From Solea solea (Eukaryota; Chordata; Actinopteri; Pleuronectiformes; Soleidae): DNA of 64,000 nt. The stretch spans positions 19,105,458 to 19,169,457 of the forward strand of contig NC_081146.1 of the NCBI RefSeq assembly GCF_958295425.1, given 5' to 3'. Shown here in pieces: positions 49,679-62,353 of the stretch; position 1 is the first letter of the stretch; each line of letters opens with the position of its first letter. The position numbers and the translations under genes were made by a program. The notes below the pieces were generated by a model. The model saw nothing but the letters and a program-made list of their open reading frames with translations. It was not told where the DNA came from and did no database searches.

Positions 49679-51381
49679 CCTTTTTTATATCCTATCTTAT
49701 GACAAATAAAAAGGCAGGATTGTTAAGCTGCTGGCACTGTGCCACTTCTTTAAGTGTTGGCAGTCTAAGCAGTGTCTGCATTTGTCCTCTTGTTGTAACT
49801 GGCTGAAACTGTTTGTGGTAAAAGTGGTAGGTCTTTCATAAACCTCCCAAGAGTCAGAGTTGTGTTCACATCTAAAGTGGGTGTTTGTTCTTGTGTCTCC
49901 AGCCAGCAGTCATTGAGCCATTGCTAGGACATAGCTGACATACGCACACACGCACTGATCATGACAAACAAAAGCTGTTAGCTTTGAGCGTGTGCTTTTT
50001 TTCATTCCTCCAGGAATTCCTCCTCTCTTGGATCCCTTTGATGTCACACGGCCTTTCAATAGGAGAAGGTGTTTCATATTGGGTTGTAGTTGATAACGCA
50101 GATGTTGAGTGTCCTATGCATGGAAGACATTTAAAGACATTTAGAGACCCTCCCCCAAAATCGTCTATAATTCAGGAAGAAAATAAAGCTGCACTTTTAA
50201 TTTCAAAGTACAGACAGACCGTAAAATGTTCTTCAAAATAATTGGTGGACTCAGATTAAAGCAATGTACTAGAGACATTAAATCATCACAGCTGACTGGA
50301 ACGCAGCCGCTAGGATTTGTAAAACTTCAAGTTTGTGCTACTCACTGGCAGTTACATCAGCAGCCCAACAAGCAGCATATGCACTGTCGACTGGGTCTGG
50401 TCAGCAAGCTTAGAGGCAAATGAGTGAAATTTAGAAAACAAACCGTAAAATCCTATTTCCTTTGAAAAATCACATGTTGTCTGTCACCGTCTGTTGCATG
50501 ACAGCTTGGTTTGTCAAACTTCTGTCTGCAGGATAGTGTTGATTTTGTTGTTTTCTGTGGTGACATATTATTCATGTCTTCTCCTTCTACATTCCAGAGA
50601 AGCCTACACCAGTGTTATATTTTATTGGAGAGCTCTGCAGAAAACAGTATATCAAATTTTATGTTTCTGGGTGTCTGGTAAAATGGAGAGGGGTTTACAG
50701 TGAGGTGTGTATTTTGCACACATTAGTGCATGGCATGCGTTCATACACCCCCATCGTCGGTCTCTGCCTCGCTGCAATCCCTTCTTCATTACTACTAATC
50801 TTTTGCTCATGTGCATTTATGTGTGACTAACATTATTTTACTTTCTCCATCTGTCACTCGTCTGCCTCTTTGCCCTTTTATCTATAATATTGTTTGAGTT
50901 TATTGTCTCATGTTATCCAAATCTTTTTGTAATCCATCCCCTCTTCTGCTTGTCAGTCCTGCCCATCTGATATAGTTTGTCTGTTTACACTGTTTACAAG
51001 GAAGATTTTGTGGTAGAGTAGGAATGGCTCGGTGCAACCTTGCTGAAGGGTTTAAACAAATTAGCTTGGAAATGCAGTTGTGAAAATGATGGTGTATCCC
51101 AGTGATTTTGAGTTTTGACCAAATGTAGTTCTGCAAATTTTCCTCACAGTATCTGCATGTTTTTTTCTTTATTTCAATCGTCATGTTTTCCCTGTTGATG
51201 ATAGCTTTATTGGATTTTGATTCATGCATTTTTGTCCCCAATGGACATAAGTCTTTCACTTTCAACACATGTGTTTATAGCTCCGTATAGTGATGATTCA
51301 CAGAGTGTACTTAATCTTGCAGATGGTACAACCTGGTTGGGGAATATGACCCAGTGATCCTTTGACGACATTTTGACTGTG

Positions 51382-51668
51382 TTTCATTTATACAGCTCCT
51401 ATTCGAGTATTAATGACCACTCGAAATGCTCTACTCTTATCCTACAGTTTTGACCCGTTCACAGCCACATCCATACAGCACATCTTCACACAGTGCTATC
51501 ACACATGGTTCGCTCCCATTCATATACTGCTGGCTCAGCTGTAAGGAGCAATTTAGAGTTAAGTGCCTTGCCCAGGGCCACATTGGCATGTAGACTAGAG
51601 GAGCTGGGATTGGACCGCAGATCTGAACACTGACCAGACATTCTCCTCTACCTGCTGAGCCACAGCCA
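51382..51668 (-). mobile_element. tRNA-derived SINE, antisense
   Basis: On the minus strand the head reads gtggctgtggctcagcaggt with an A-box-like tggctcagcagg. A degenerate B box (ggtccaatccc) follows, then gctcctctagtctacatg, ggccctgggcaaggcactta and atgaatgggag. The 3' end is gagtggtcattaatactcg and tgtataaatg. This order matches a common teleost SINE whose body ends aaagcgctttgagtggtc. The 7-base actgtgt at 51376-51382 and 51668-51674 may be the target duplication. The element is diverged and inactive by appearance. Confidence 0.65.
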
Positions 51669-52155
51669 CTGTGTGGTTGTGAGAACAAGTTTGTTTACAA
51701 CACACACATGTGTACTTCTGTTTTTACATATGGATTTTACTGTTTGCATGCATGCCTGAATGTGTTTGCCCTCTGCACTTTTCTGCACACTCATTGTCTG
51801 TCTGGAAGTGCAAGAGTTGGATGGTCCTCGCATTGATGACATGTACAGTGAATCCTTCAGATGACACAAAGAAAGATCTAGATGCTACAGACCAGATGTT
51901 TTATTATTAAAGACAAATAACTTTGCCTGTGTGAGGTTAAACCATTTCAATGTCTGTTTTAAAATCAAGTTTTACTTACTATACTTACTTATTTGTAATA
52001 ATTATATTCTCCTTTTTTGTTTTTTAATAGAATTTCCTAAATAGAAAGTTGGTAGAACAAATCTAAATTCTTCCCTGCCAACTGGATGTTCTTAAGCCTG
52101 AATTAGGTCCTTATATTTTCTTCCCTGTTACAGTGTCTTGTGAAATGCTGTATTT

Positions 52156-52175
52156 AAAAAAAAAAAAAAAAAAAA
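52156..52175. repeat. Poly(A) run, 20 bases
   Basis: Twenty consecutive A, followed by gaaaa. No processed pseudogene or SINE body is recognised immediately upstream. Confidence 0.9.
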
Positions 52176-52288
52176 GAAAATCAGCATAGATTTGGTAATT
52201 CCACCAACAGTAATGGATCTAGCTTTAATGCAGCTACCACAGCTGGTTTCCTGGCCACAGAGCTCTCTGGTGGTCCCAACCAGGTTTG

Positions 52289-52308
52289 AGGGGGGGAGGG
52301 GGGTCTGG
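52289..52308. repeat. G-rich tract, possible G-quadruplex
   Basis: The run ggggggaggggggtctggga has at least four groups of three G within 20 bases. It lies in the transcribed sense strand, so it could also fold in the pre-mRNA. Confidence 0.6.
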
Positions 52309-55053
52309 GAGGAGTTGGTTGGAGGTGGTCACCAGACATGCTCTAGATGATTGCTGGCTGATATACGAGCTGTGACATAAAACTTAAAACATGACACATC
52401 TGGGGGAAAGAACAGAGTAAGGGAGAAGAGAAAGTGAATGATATAATGAGAAGAATGAAAAATGAAAAACTGAAGGAATATAAAGGGCCAGCGAAAGGAA
52501 ACGGCATGAGGGAAATAAAGAAATAACGGTGCCCAGAAACAGAACTGACTTTTGGTTCTCCTTATTAAACCCAGCTTTGGCACGTAATTGAGTGTCAGGT
52601 TATAGACACACACACATACACACACTGAGGCATACCCCCCCTCAACAAATCCTATATGTTCTCCTGCACTCTCCGCATACGATCCCATTTAAGGCAAATG
52701 ACGACAAGAATGTTTGGATACAGAGAGCTTATGCTCTCATTGCATAGTGACTAGAAGCATGTTAATAATAGAACAGGACGTATGCTCTCACTCATTATAG
52801 TATCATTATTAAAACAAGTCTTTTGTTTTTACAAGTTCCCCCTACACATACAGTGGGGATGGAGTGGTCAGGAGAAAAATAGAAAAAAGAGTGGAAAAAA
52901 GGCAGAGGACTTTTCAAGGTTACGTCAGGGAGACTTATTTATCCCTTTATTGACGCTGATATTTCCCCTTGCTTGAAACAAATGCAGTCTCTTAGAAGAC
53001 CATGTCAACAACAGTTTTTACGCATTTTTGCACTGCATGAGAAAGGCTGCTCCTGTCATGGCTAGCAGTTCACATGCCTGTGATCTAACTGCCTTTAGGA
53101 GCATGGGTTTGACGCAAATCCCCCTGTGACGCTGTGGCATAATAAGTGTCTGTAATAGCTCTGTGTTATTGGAGGGGAAGAAAGTGTTAATTTTCATATC
53201 ACTCTGTCACCTCCAAAAGCTGATGGCTGGTATTGTGTGCATTTAATTTTGTCTGGTTCTAGAACTTAACAGTCTGTCTTTTCTCTCTTCCCTGTTTGGT
53301 TGGCAGTTGCTGGTAAAAGTTGCCTTTCTGGAGATTCAGCAGGCGAGGTTGCACTTAGCTCAGTTTTCTCATGTTTTCCTGTGCACATTTTGACTGATGT
53401 GGTTTTCTTTCTCACAACCTTAATGTTTCCCCATTTATCAATCAAGACATGCTGGAGGAACATGCAGGTTTGCCCTGTCATTTAGTGGACCCTTACACTT
53501 AGCCCATCAAGAATTTCTCATTGTTCCACTATGAAAATGAAATGAGGAAGGACAAGAACCTTTTTTATGGTCTGTGGTTGTCACAAATGTCAGTAAAGCG
53601 ATGGGAAGCTTAATGAAAACCCTGACATGTCTGTTTCTGCGTGGCCTGGCCCCTCACTGAAGTATCCATACTTCTTTGAAGAGGTAACTTATTGGTTTGG
53701 GAGAAATTTTTGCCTGTCTACTTGTCGGCTTCATGGATTGACATCAGAGCAGGAAGAAAGCAGGAGAGAAAGAAAAGAAAGAGGGCTTTTTTCATCCATA
53801 CGCAACTGTATTTCTAACATTAAAAACACGTTGTGTCAGCATCAGAGAGCTGATAAATAAATCTTGGAAGGAATTTGAGACGGTTCTTGTCAATGAAAAC
53901 TTCAATGAGCTTCAGACGGCCCTCACCCCACTCCTGGCAGATTGTGATGATGTTTTAAGTCAATCCAGACTCCGTCCTTCCTCTTTTCCTTTGTCTTCCT
54001 AAGGCTCTTTACTTCTTCTCTGTCCATTTCTGTTCCGAAGCTAGGGAGAGAAGCCAGAAAAGTCGATACAGAAGAGAAATTGTGCTGACCCTAGGTATTA
54101 TTAAAGTTATTATATTGGATTACATGAATATTTATATGGTTAATGGGATGAGAGACACATGAGGTGCCTGCGTTCTGTTCCTTCATTTAAAAAAACAAAA
54201 CAAAAAAAACATTGCACATGAACTTGCACTTAACACACACACTCCTCCCCTCATGGTAGTTACTTCAAACACTCATCGGGGGACATAAAGCTTGTCGGTT
54301 CTCTCCATGAATTTCCTTTCATCATTCCCCTTTTCTCACCGTCCGCCAGCTTCTGGGGAAAGATGATATTTGAAGGAGAGAGTACAAGAGAGTGTGCCAA
54401 GGATTTTCTCTCCCCTGTAGCCCACTTTTTTTTGTCATGGGAAATAAGATGTGATGTCAGGCATGTTGAAGAACATGGACGATCCCAGCACAGACTCTGG
54501 AAGCCTGTGTTTCACAAAAACATTTGATTTCTGCTCTCTGATTTGAATCATTAACGGTTTCTCAGAGGCATCTTTCCACTTACCATTAAATCCAATATAC
54601 CATTGGCACAGTATAGTATATAAATGGTAGCTGAGATCATCATGATCATGCTTTTCAAAAACCTGGCTGGTGGTTGGTAGTCATAGGGCAGTTTACTTGG
54701 CTGGTACGCCTTGGGTTACGGTAAGGCTTCTGTCAATTTAATGATATGAAAAACCTCTGCAGCCATGGTGTATGAACACTTGAAGATGTGTCATCTTTAG
54801 ATGGTAATAACGGATAAAAAAACCTAGGAAAAGTGTGTACAGTGCAAGGTACTGATGTATCAGGGCAAAGGTTTGTGGTGTAAGGCAGTGTCTCCCAAAC
54901 GTTTTAAAGATAACTAAACCACTGAGACTCAATTCACATTAAACATTTTAACACAAGCAAATATTTTTTTAGCAGACTTATATTATTAAGAGTAGGTAAA
55001 CCAGCAATTTCTAAGAGGTCTGATTGAAGGATTAAGCACAACTTAATTTTGCG

Positions 55054-55100
55054 TATGTGCCAGTTTCTTCCAGCCTGGAAAGGCTGGAAGAAATTATGCA
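55054..55100. repeat. Hairpin: 12-bp plus 6-bp stems
   Basis: The arm tttcttccagcc (55064-55075) pairs perfectly with ggctggaagaaa (55082-55093) over a 6-base loop. After a small internal loop, atgtgc (about 55055-55060) pairs with gcacat (about 55098-55103). Total stem is about 18 bp. Confidence 0.8.
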
Positions 55101-57114
55101 CATTTATTTTGTGACCAAACAATGGGTCTCAACCCAGTCTCTGAGAATGACTTGTGTAAGGCACTTGTGTATCACTGAGACATGAAACAAAGTTGAATGA
55201 AGATAGAGTGGGCTCTACAGCACCCAGCAGACTGTTTTGAATGCTACTAAAAGCTGAATCAATGACAGCCCCAAATAAATCTGTTTGTGTTTATGTCATG
55301 TGGTAGTGTCTGCAGAGCTGGCTCCCTGCTGTGAGTCAACTGTCCTATCTGAGCACAGTGACGAGTGCCAGCTAAGCGCATAGCTCCATGTCACATGGCC
55401 GTAAATATTCACTGTTACTCCCACTGAAGTGCCTCAGCAGAACCAAAACCCCAGTCACTTATTGGCTACCACCACACACAGACACATTCTGCCTCTATGA
55501 TGCTGAGACCTAAATATTGATCTCAGCTGATTATTGATAAACAAGAATGCGCTGCTTGGTTTCCCTTCAATTCACTTCCATCGGGCAAGTGGAGAGAGGT
55601 TAGAAAGCCTGAGAAAAAGAGCAAGTGTGAGTTATAGAGACATAAAGATCTAGAGAGTCATAGAGAGGGAGAGCAGTAATCCAGTTACATTTTAGTGATG
55701 GAGGGGCTGGTTTAGCATCATTAGTTGTGGTCTGTAGTTTCAGGCATCTCTCTCATGGTGGAACCACAGTGGCATTCCATCCTGGCTGGTACTTCAAAGT
55801 CAGAATGCCCCTGTTTCTTATGCTAAACAGATTTGTCAGGGTAGCATTAGGCTGGGGATATGGGAGATTGAGAGGCAGGCCCTCTCATCCAGAACTGTGT
55901 TTTAATGGCCTATCTCACCACTGGCTAATTGTCTCCTTACAAGTAGCTCTATGTCACAGCACATGTTGATGCATGACTTTTTTGCACATCTGTCTCTCCC
56001 CTCTCCCTTTCCTCTCTCTCATCTTTCTCACTTGTTGCATACGTGACCCATCCCCCTCCACTGTCTTCCAAACCCCACTGCCTAGGCCCATTAGTGTTGG
56101 CCAAATTGCTTCCGCATGATGACTCCTTAATTGTGGTAATTCAGTGGCAGAGAGAACCACAGTTTGAATGTGCAGAGAACATGTGTCACTGTTTTAGTGG
56201 GCAGACAGAAAGACAGGCAGCACCTGGAGGGGATGATAATCATGAAAATTAGACCCCCAGCCTCTACTACCGCCAGTTCTTACACCCTATCACTGTCTTT
56301 ACACCAAAACTATTATAGGCAGTGAGTACCACTTGCACACCCCACCATTCTAACCTCTGCCCAGTGTGCTGCAAACAGCTTGGTGGGGCTTTGACGTTGA
56401 GATTTAGCGCTCCCTCCCCGCCTATTTTTCTCTCTCGTGTTTCCCTTACTCCTCCAGCTGCAATGTGAGGGATTTTGTGTGAGAAATATGGAAGAATTTT
56501 GTTTTGATGGGGTTGCATGTTTGTGGTTATTCGGTGATGGAAGCCATCACTTCTCATATAAACTGCCCAGTCCCTGTTCCATTTATCTCAAAGCAGCTGT
56601 TCCTGCTACCTGAACGAAAGGAACATTTTCCTGCAATAAAGCATCGCAGCATTATGACACCACTTTATCTGCTTTCATTTATAGACCGTTTGCTGTTTGG
56701 TGAGTTGCTGAAAATAAGCACAATGGATCATTTTTCTATTAAAAATATCAGAAATAGTTATTTTTTTTAGTATGCTGTTCGAAGAATGAAGTTATGTTTG
56801 TATTAAGAGGAGATTTGGTGAACAGTGGTAAGTCTGGCTATAGGCTTGTTTGCCTGCTGCCAGAGCTGCTTTCTTCTCAGCTTTAACTGCAGGACAAACC
56901 ACTCACCTTGTCTGTTTCCTGTCCCACTCTCTCTGCATGTGTCTGTATTTTTTCTGTGTGTCAGAACTGGGCAAGGTTCCAGCGGACCTCCTGCTCCTAC
57001 TTACTGCTTCTACTTCAGCCCCTCCTGACTTGAGAGAGACAGTTATTGTTTCTACATCAGCACTTAATGGCTCAGCTGGCTGCTTTTGGTCTACCCAACA
57101 TGTCAATGTCTACC

Positions 57115-57132
57115 TTTTTTTTTTTTTTTTTT
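57115..57132. repeat. Poly(T) run, 18 bases
   Basis: Eighteen consecutive T with no recognised element attached. Confidence 0.9.
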
Positions 57133-58302
57133 ATCAGCCCCATAGCTGCCGAGGGCGCATTGCCAGACTTTAAGCACTTAGGGTTCGCTTTCTTTCTCTT
57201 TCTGTCTTTGTCTGTCCATCTAACCATTAGGGTTTGGTGATAGTATACATCCTCTTGTCGTCCAATCATCATCACATGTAAAACTGATCCCCAATTCAGT
57301 AATATGTGCCAGGGATGGGTTTTCTGATGGGAACTCACTCATGTCTGTGATGTAGCTGCGTGGGGGGAGAGCGGAGGTAAAGAATCAAAACACAGATTTA
57401 ATGGCTGTTTTAGCAGAAGCCACAAACTTCAGTTTTCATTAGCCTTTTTCCATCTTGTGCATTCATTTATTGCCAGACACCATTATTTACTTTTACACAG
57501 ACCCTCTTCCTTCCTCCTCTTTATCTTATAACATTTCATGTTCCCATGTGAATGTCCAGGCTTATTCAATACAAAGGGGGGGGGGTCCCTTTTCATTTCT
57601 CAGGTGTGTTTTGGGAATGCAGTGATTGTAAATGTTGATGTGTCCAGTTTAGCATTACTGTATGACAACTTTTCCATACCTTTCTTCAAAGCACTGAGCA
57701 GAGGACATCAAGACGTATCGGAATGTGTAAAACATGGCTTTTAAGTCTGCAGATGTCTCACACACACGCTTGCATGCACACACACATTGAGACTTTCTTT
57801 CTTTCTTGCTTTCTTTCCTACTTTCTCTCTCTGAGTATTTCTCACTAAATTCACTCTCTTAGTGTTCAGGATGGCAAATCCAGCTGCCCACAGTTGCCCT
57901 CTCAGTGTTTGATGGAGTGCTGTAGCCTTTGGCCCCAAGCTGTGTGGTTATGAACTCCTTGCACCTGCCCTTACTTGACAAGTAACAGCACAACACACAT
58001 TTACTCAGTCAGAAATGCATGGACGCACATGTCTGGCTGTAACACACACTGCAAAATAATTCACACAAACCTATCCATATAGCACTCTTCAAACCAACAA
58101 ACTACCAACCCTTGTGTTTTTCCTCTTCCTGTGTACCCCACTTTTTTATAGTCCAACAGCTGGACAAAACATTGTCCAGAGTCCCACCCAGCAACCACCA
58201 ACCCCTGGCAGGTGTTCCCTGCCCTTTTGGACATCTGTGTGGGCAAGAGGGATATGTTATAGTGATACCCCAAGTGCTATTTATCAAAGAGCAACCAGAG
58301 TA

Positions 58303-58368
58303 GAGGGAATGGCTGTCAAGCCAATCTTTCATGTTCCAGATTGGCTTGCAGTTTTTAACATTTCCATC
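58303..58368 (+). other. Precursor-like intronic hairpin (unproven)
   Basis: caagccaatct (58317-58327) pairs perfectly with agattggcttg (58338-58348) over a 10-base loop. ctg (58313-58315) pairs with cag (58349-58351) beyond a single bulged t, and gggaatg (58305-58311) can pair loosely with catttcc (58359-58365). Arm lengths near 22-25 bases and the loop size resemble a short miRNA precursor, but I recognise no known miRNA seed. It may be a chance inverted repeat. Confidence 0.35.
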
Positions 58369-60927
58369 TTTTGTACAGTTGGGAACAGTTGGTCTGTATG
58401 AAGGCCTACTCATCACTGTTGCAAACATTTCTCCCTTAGTGTAATGTAAAGGGCAAATGATCACTGGATCTGGTTATCCATCATCCATAAATGTAGATGG
58501 GTCATGTGTTTTTAGGTTCACTGAGGCACAGTCTATTATACTGCCAAATGTCTGGTGCCGTTCTTTAATGTCAAATGGATGCAAGTTATATTGTTTCCAT
58601 TGGGAGAAGGGAGCTTAGTTTTATGTAGTGCCCTTGTCATTCTCTATCTTTCCCTCTGGTACTGGTTCGCATTAAATAACCCTGTGTCTGTTTGTACATA
58701 TGTGTGTATCTGCATTCTGCATCAGTTTTTTTGCTCAGCAAAACTTATTAAAAGCTAAACTTATAAAAAATACTATGGAAACTTCCAGACATAAAGCTCC
58801 AAACTAAAACAGTATTGTGAAGCACTATGCTATGCATGGGCTTATGCCTGAATGGGGACATAAAGAAGAATATTTATGCATCTGATTCTTGAACTTTTAT
58901 TTTTCCAAAATAAACAGCAATGAAAATGATAGTCAGTCATCTGCCTGATCTAAATGCTAAAAATAACACTAGTTATTGACAGGGCGTGCAGGCTATTTTG
59001 ACATTGGGTATTAACAATTTAAATACATTCATATTTATGTTTGACATATACCATATAGCACTGTTATTATAATATGTTTCCAGGTGAGGCCATCAATTGC
59101 TTGTTTGGACTTGGTGAGGAAATACTGTAATTCACATGGAACTTTTGTCCTTTAGACAGAGGACGCTGGAAGAGAAGCCAGTAACTAAAGCCACAGAGAG
59201 ACTACTCTGTTTGACCTGCAAATATATTAAATGGTAGATAGGGATACAGAATGAGGGTTATTAACATTCCCATCTTGCATTTGCGCTGATGGATGACCTT
59301 TCAGACAGCAGGTGAAGAAGTTGCTGGGTAATTTGTCTCTGAGAGGGAGAGGAGGGAAGTCGGTGGTTAGGGATTTTAGCAATTGCCGGTAATTCCCTTG
59401 GTTTAATGTGATGTGTAAATGTGTCTAGCTGAATTGCACCCTTTTCCCCACTGCCTTACGTTTAACATTAAAACTACTTTTAATTTGTCTTGTTGTTAAA
59501 TGTGATGGCATGGTTTGAAACAGCCATGTTTATTTTTGCAAAATGTATACTTTTGGATGGCCTTAATCTGAGTTTATACATTTGACCCATTAAAGGAATT
59601 TGAACAGAATTGGTTTGACTGATCAGACAGAGAAAAGGATTTTGGGATAGGATTAGGTGAAAAGTTCCTAAGAGGTAGGAAATCATAGAACAGTTAAATG
59701 TAAGTAAATGTAAGAGAAAGAGAGTAGAGAGGATGTGGACGTAGAACAATAAAAACCTTTAGATGTGCAGACTAGTTTCAGGGACTGTTGCCAAATAATG
59801 TCCTGCTTTTATAGCTTCTCTGGTAGCCCCACTCACCTGTGCTTTATTAATGCAAAACCTTTTTCACTTACTGGTAAGCAATAAATCATTTGTTCTTTAT
59901 CCCTTTTTTCTACGTTATGTTTATATAGTATTTTCTTTTGAGTTTGCCTTTGCTGTTTGTTTTCCGTGTATGAGTTACTTATCTTAGTGTCACTGGATCA
60001 GCTTTTGACAGGAAAGGCCACTCTCAGCTGCAAACTCTGTCAAAAAGTGCTGTGGACACTTTTCAGAAATGAAGTGCTATCACTGTATGAGTGGATTGTT
60101 CTGAGAAGTAAAGCCTTATTGGTACAGGTGATGTAAGAATTTAATATGATTCCCTCAGACAGTTCCAGCTCACTGGAAGAATGTAACTTGATGGATGGAT
60201 CCTCCTCTTCTCTCTCAATGGGCGGTTTGGCACAGAACTCCCTTTGCTTCACAGTATCTTTTCTCCGTCCAGTGTATTTCTCCCTTTCTGTTCTGTTATG
60301 TGTTTCTCACCATAGAAATAACATCGTCATATCATAATGGCAAGTATGTAATCCCTCCCACCCCCCTCCATTTTGGAAAGATGGCAGACAAAGTGTTCCT
60401 TTACACTAGAATGCCATAAAGAGAAATAATCTTAGAGGCTCCTTGATGTAATGCTGGTGTTAGGTGAGTTGTTGTTGACACTAAGATTGATACAGACGGG
60501 ACTGTATTGGATATTCTTTTGGAAAGATATACTCTTTATAATGGCCTGTTACTCATACTCCTAATAATCCTTGTTATTTAACCTAAAATATTTGATTTGT
60601 TCAGTTTAGTAGATTTACTGGGAACATAAAAAAAACATTTGGACAAGCACTTGAGAATTTGAGTTTTTTTTTTTATCTCTTTCAATTTCCTTCCTGTGCA
60701 GATTTTAACAGCAACATTGCAGTGATGTCGGGACTTTACTGTAGTGAATCCAAAATCCCCTCTGTAGATGCTAAGTGTTTTTATAGGAAAGTTTGTTAAT
60801 CTGGAAGAATAAATATAAAATCAAAAGTTGCCTCATGAAGGGTTTTCAGACTGCATCAGCTTGTAGTTATTTTATCTGTAAACACATAAAATAGAACTAA
60901 TAAAAATAATAGGCACATGATTAGATT

Positions 60928-61075
60928 TTAGCAAAGCCATTGTGAAGGTTGAATCCTGGTTCTGCTTTTCTGTTTCTGTGTGGATTTTTTCCCTCCCTCC
61001 CACAGTCCAACAACATGGGGTTTAGGTTAATTAGAGACTCTAAATTGACTGTAGGTGTGAAGGAGAGTGAATGCT
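60928..61075 (+). mobile_element. Decayed V-SINE-like copy, sense
   Basis: B-box-like ggttgaatcctggttctg is followed by tctgtttctgtgtgg, ctcccacagtccaacaacat, gggtttaggttaattagaga and ctctaaattgactgtaggtg. The order is that of the intact element at 324-655, with many substitutions and small deletions and no tail. It ends about 190 bases before an exon. Confidence 0.6.
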
Positions 61076-61265
61076 GGACCTGCAAAGTGTTGGGGAAGTC
61101 TGTATTTAAGAGCACTTGGGTTTTTCTATGGGAGAGAATGAAATGGAAAGACAGGGGTCAAGAATAATTAAAGGCCAATCAAGTGCTTAACAAAGCCACA
61201 GCAGCAGTGTTTACACCTGCCGGACTGCACTTCATTTTCACTTTGGAGTTTTTTCTTTTTATTAG

Positions 61266-61400
61266 GTGTGAAACCTCTGGGCCCGTCACCGACTCTCGAG
61301 GGCTCGGTCCAAAACCTGGAGCTGAAGTTCTGCAGCCGTGCAACGGTGAAATGTGCCTCAGGAACCTTGGGAGCTGTAAAAGTGTGCGCCAGGACCCCAG
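61266..61400 (+). CDS. vps13b: vps13b exon (likely human exon 18)
   Basis: The exon starts after ttggagttttttctttttattag and ends at gaccccag/gtgtgt. It is 135 bases, phase 1 at both ends, visible residues 736-781. It encodes VKPLGPSPTLEGSVQNLELK, then FCSRATVKCASGTLGAVKVC and ARTP. The PTLEGS(V/I)QN(L/V)ELK(F/Y)CS and VKCASGTLG blocks are nearly identical to mammals. An excellent pyrimidine tract terminates the 14-kb intron. Confidence 0.95.
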
Positions 61401-62173
61401 GTGTGTGCAGCTGTGCCCTGTTAAAACTTTACTGCCTGTGTAGGAGGGAGAGAGTGAGACCGGCTAGACTCTTCTTTTACTTGCTATAATGTGCCCTTTT
61501 ACACATTCAGTCTCTCTACGCCTTTTTTTAATATCCCCCTCAGTCTTAGTGTTGATTTCTTTACCACAATGTGATTCCGTTCTTGTTTTCTCCTGGGTCA
61601 CTGTCACTGGGCTCCTACCACATGTTCAATGGCAAGGATGTTTTTTGGAGCTAGTGTCAACACGGAGTTCACAAGGTCAAGCATCACATGACATGAAGTC
61701 AGCCAGATGATGAGATGTATTACAGTGCTTCAGTATTGAAGCACTTTAAGGAAAGAGGAGGAAGAGACAGTAATGCAATGTTGCAGAAGAATTGCTGTAA
61801 AACACCAAAAAAGATATACATTAAAAGAGTTTCTAAGTACAACATATAATAATCTGCTGGGGGGATACAATAAGTAATGACATATTTGTTTACCCAATTT
61901 ACTGTACATGTATATTGTATGTTCCTGCTGGTTAATTTAACCTCAGTGGCTCACAATTTTACAAGTTTCCCAGTTTAATATTCCAGTAAAATGGTAATGA
62001 CTTATTATTTCTACATCAGTACTTCAAATGTGATTCAAATCAATAAGCTCTTGATTTTCAATTTTATTTATTCCCTGGTCCACTTTTAAGTCATATAAAT
62101 GATAAATAACTTTTAATTCATGGAAAGTGCTTTTTTTTTAATTTACTACCAGTCTTTAATTGTTGTCTCCCAG
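61401..62173 (+). other. vps13b: Intron (773 bp)
   Basis: Phase 1 intron, A+T rich near its 3' end. No repeat or gene is recognised. Confidence 0.9.
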
Positions 62174-62353
62174 GTTCAGGTGAAGGAGTGAAGGAGAAGT
62201 TGGTTCCTCTGATTCAGGGGCCTTCTGACACCAAAGAACTCCATATGAGCCGCTGGCTCAATGAGATCCGCAAGCCTGAGTCTTTGCTAGCCCCAGACCT
62301 GCTGGTGTTTTCTGTTCTGGTCCCTCAGCAAGGAGACAGTTGCAGGAACTCAG
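62174..62353 (+). CDS. vps13b: vps13b exon (likely human exon 19)
   Basis: The exon starts after tttaattgttgtctcccag and ends at aggaactcag/gtagac. It is 180 bases, phase 1 at both ends, visible residues 781-841. It encodes SGEGVKEKLVPLIQGPSDTK, then ELHMSRWLNEIRKPESLLAP, DLLVFSVLVPQQGDSCRNS. The LIPL(L/I)QGPSDTK, WLNE.RKPESLLAPDL and VPQ blocks match mammals. Another ag sits six bases inside the exon (cag/gttcag/gtgaag), so a form two residues shorter is possible. Confidence 0.95.

Larger units (their letters stand above)
47159..61265 (+). other. vps13b: Giant intron (14.1 kb)
   Basis: Phase 1 intron. It holds a candidate DNA-transposon fragment (47521-48130), an ATT/AAT near-palindrome (49543-49678), a 20-base direct repeat (49335 and 51028), an antisense SINE (51382-51668), a poly(A) run (52156-52175), a G-rich tract (52289-52308), hairpins at 55054-55100 and 58313-58351, a poly(T) run (57115-57132) and a decayed V-SINE (60928-61075). 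Open frames up to 152 codons lack recognisable motifs. Confidence 0.8.

Noticed and set aside
50286..50330. Possible plus-strand LINE fragment (ggaacgcagccgctagga)
   Set aside because: One short block resembles the QNAAARI-coding part of L2-like elements, but neighbouring motifs are absent.
58102..58464. 120-codon minus-strand open frame
   Set aside because: Length is within chance for 14 kb of intron, and the sequence shows no family motif; an overlapping plus-strand frame of similar length exists.
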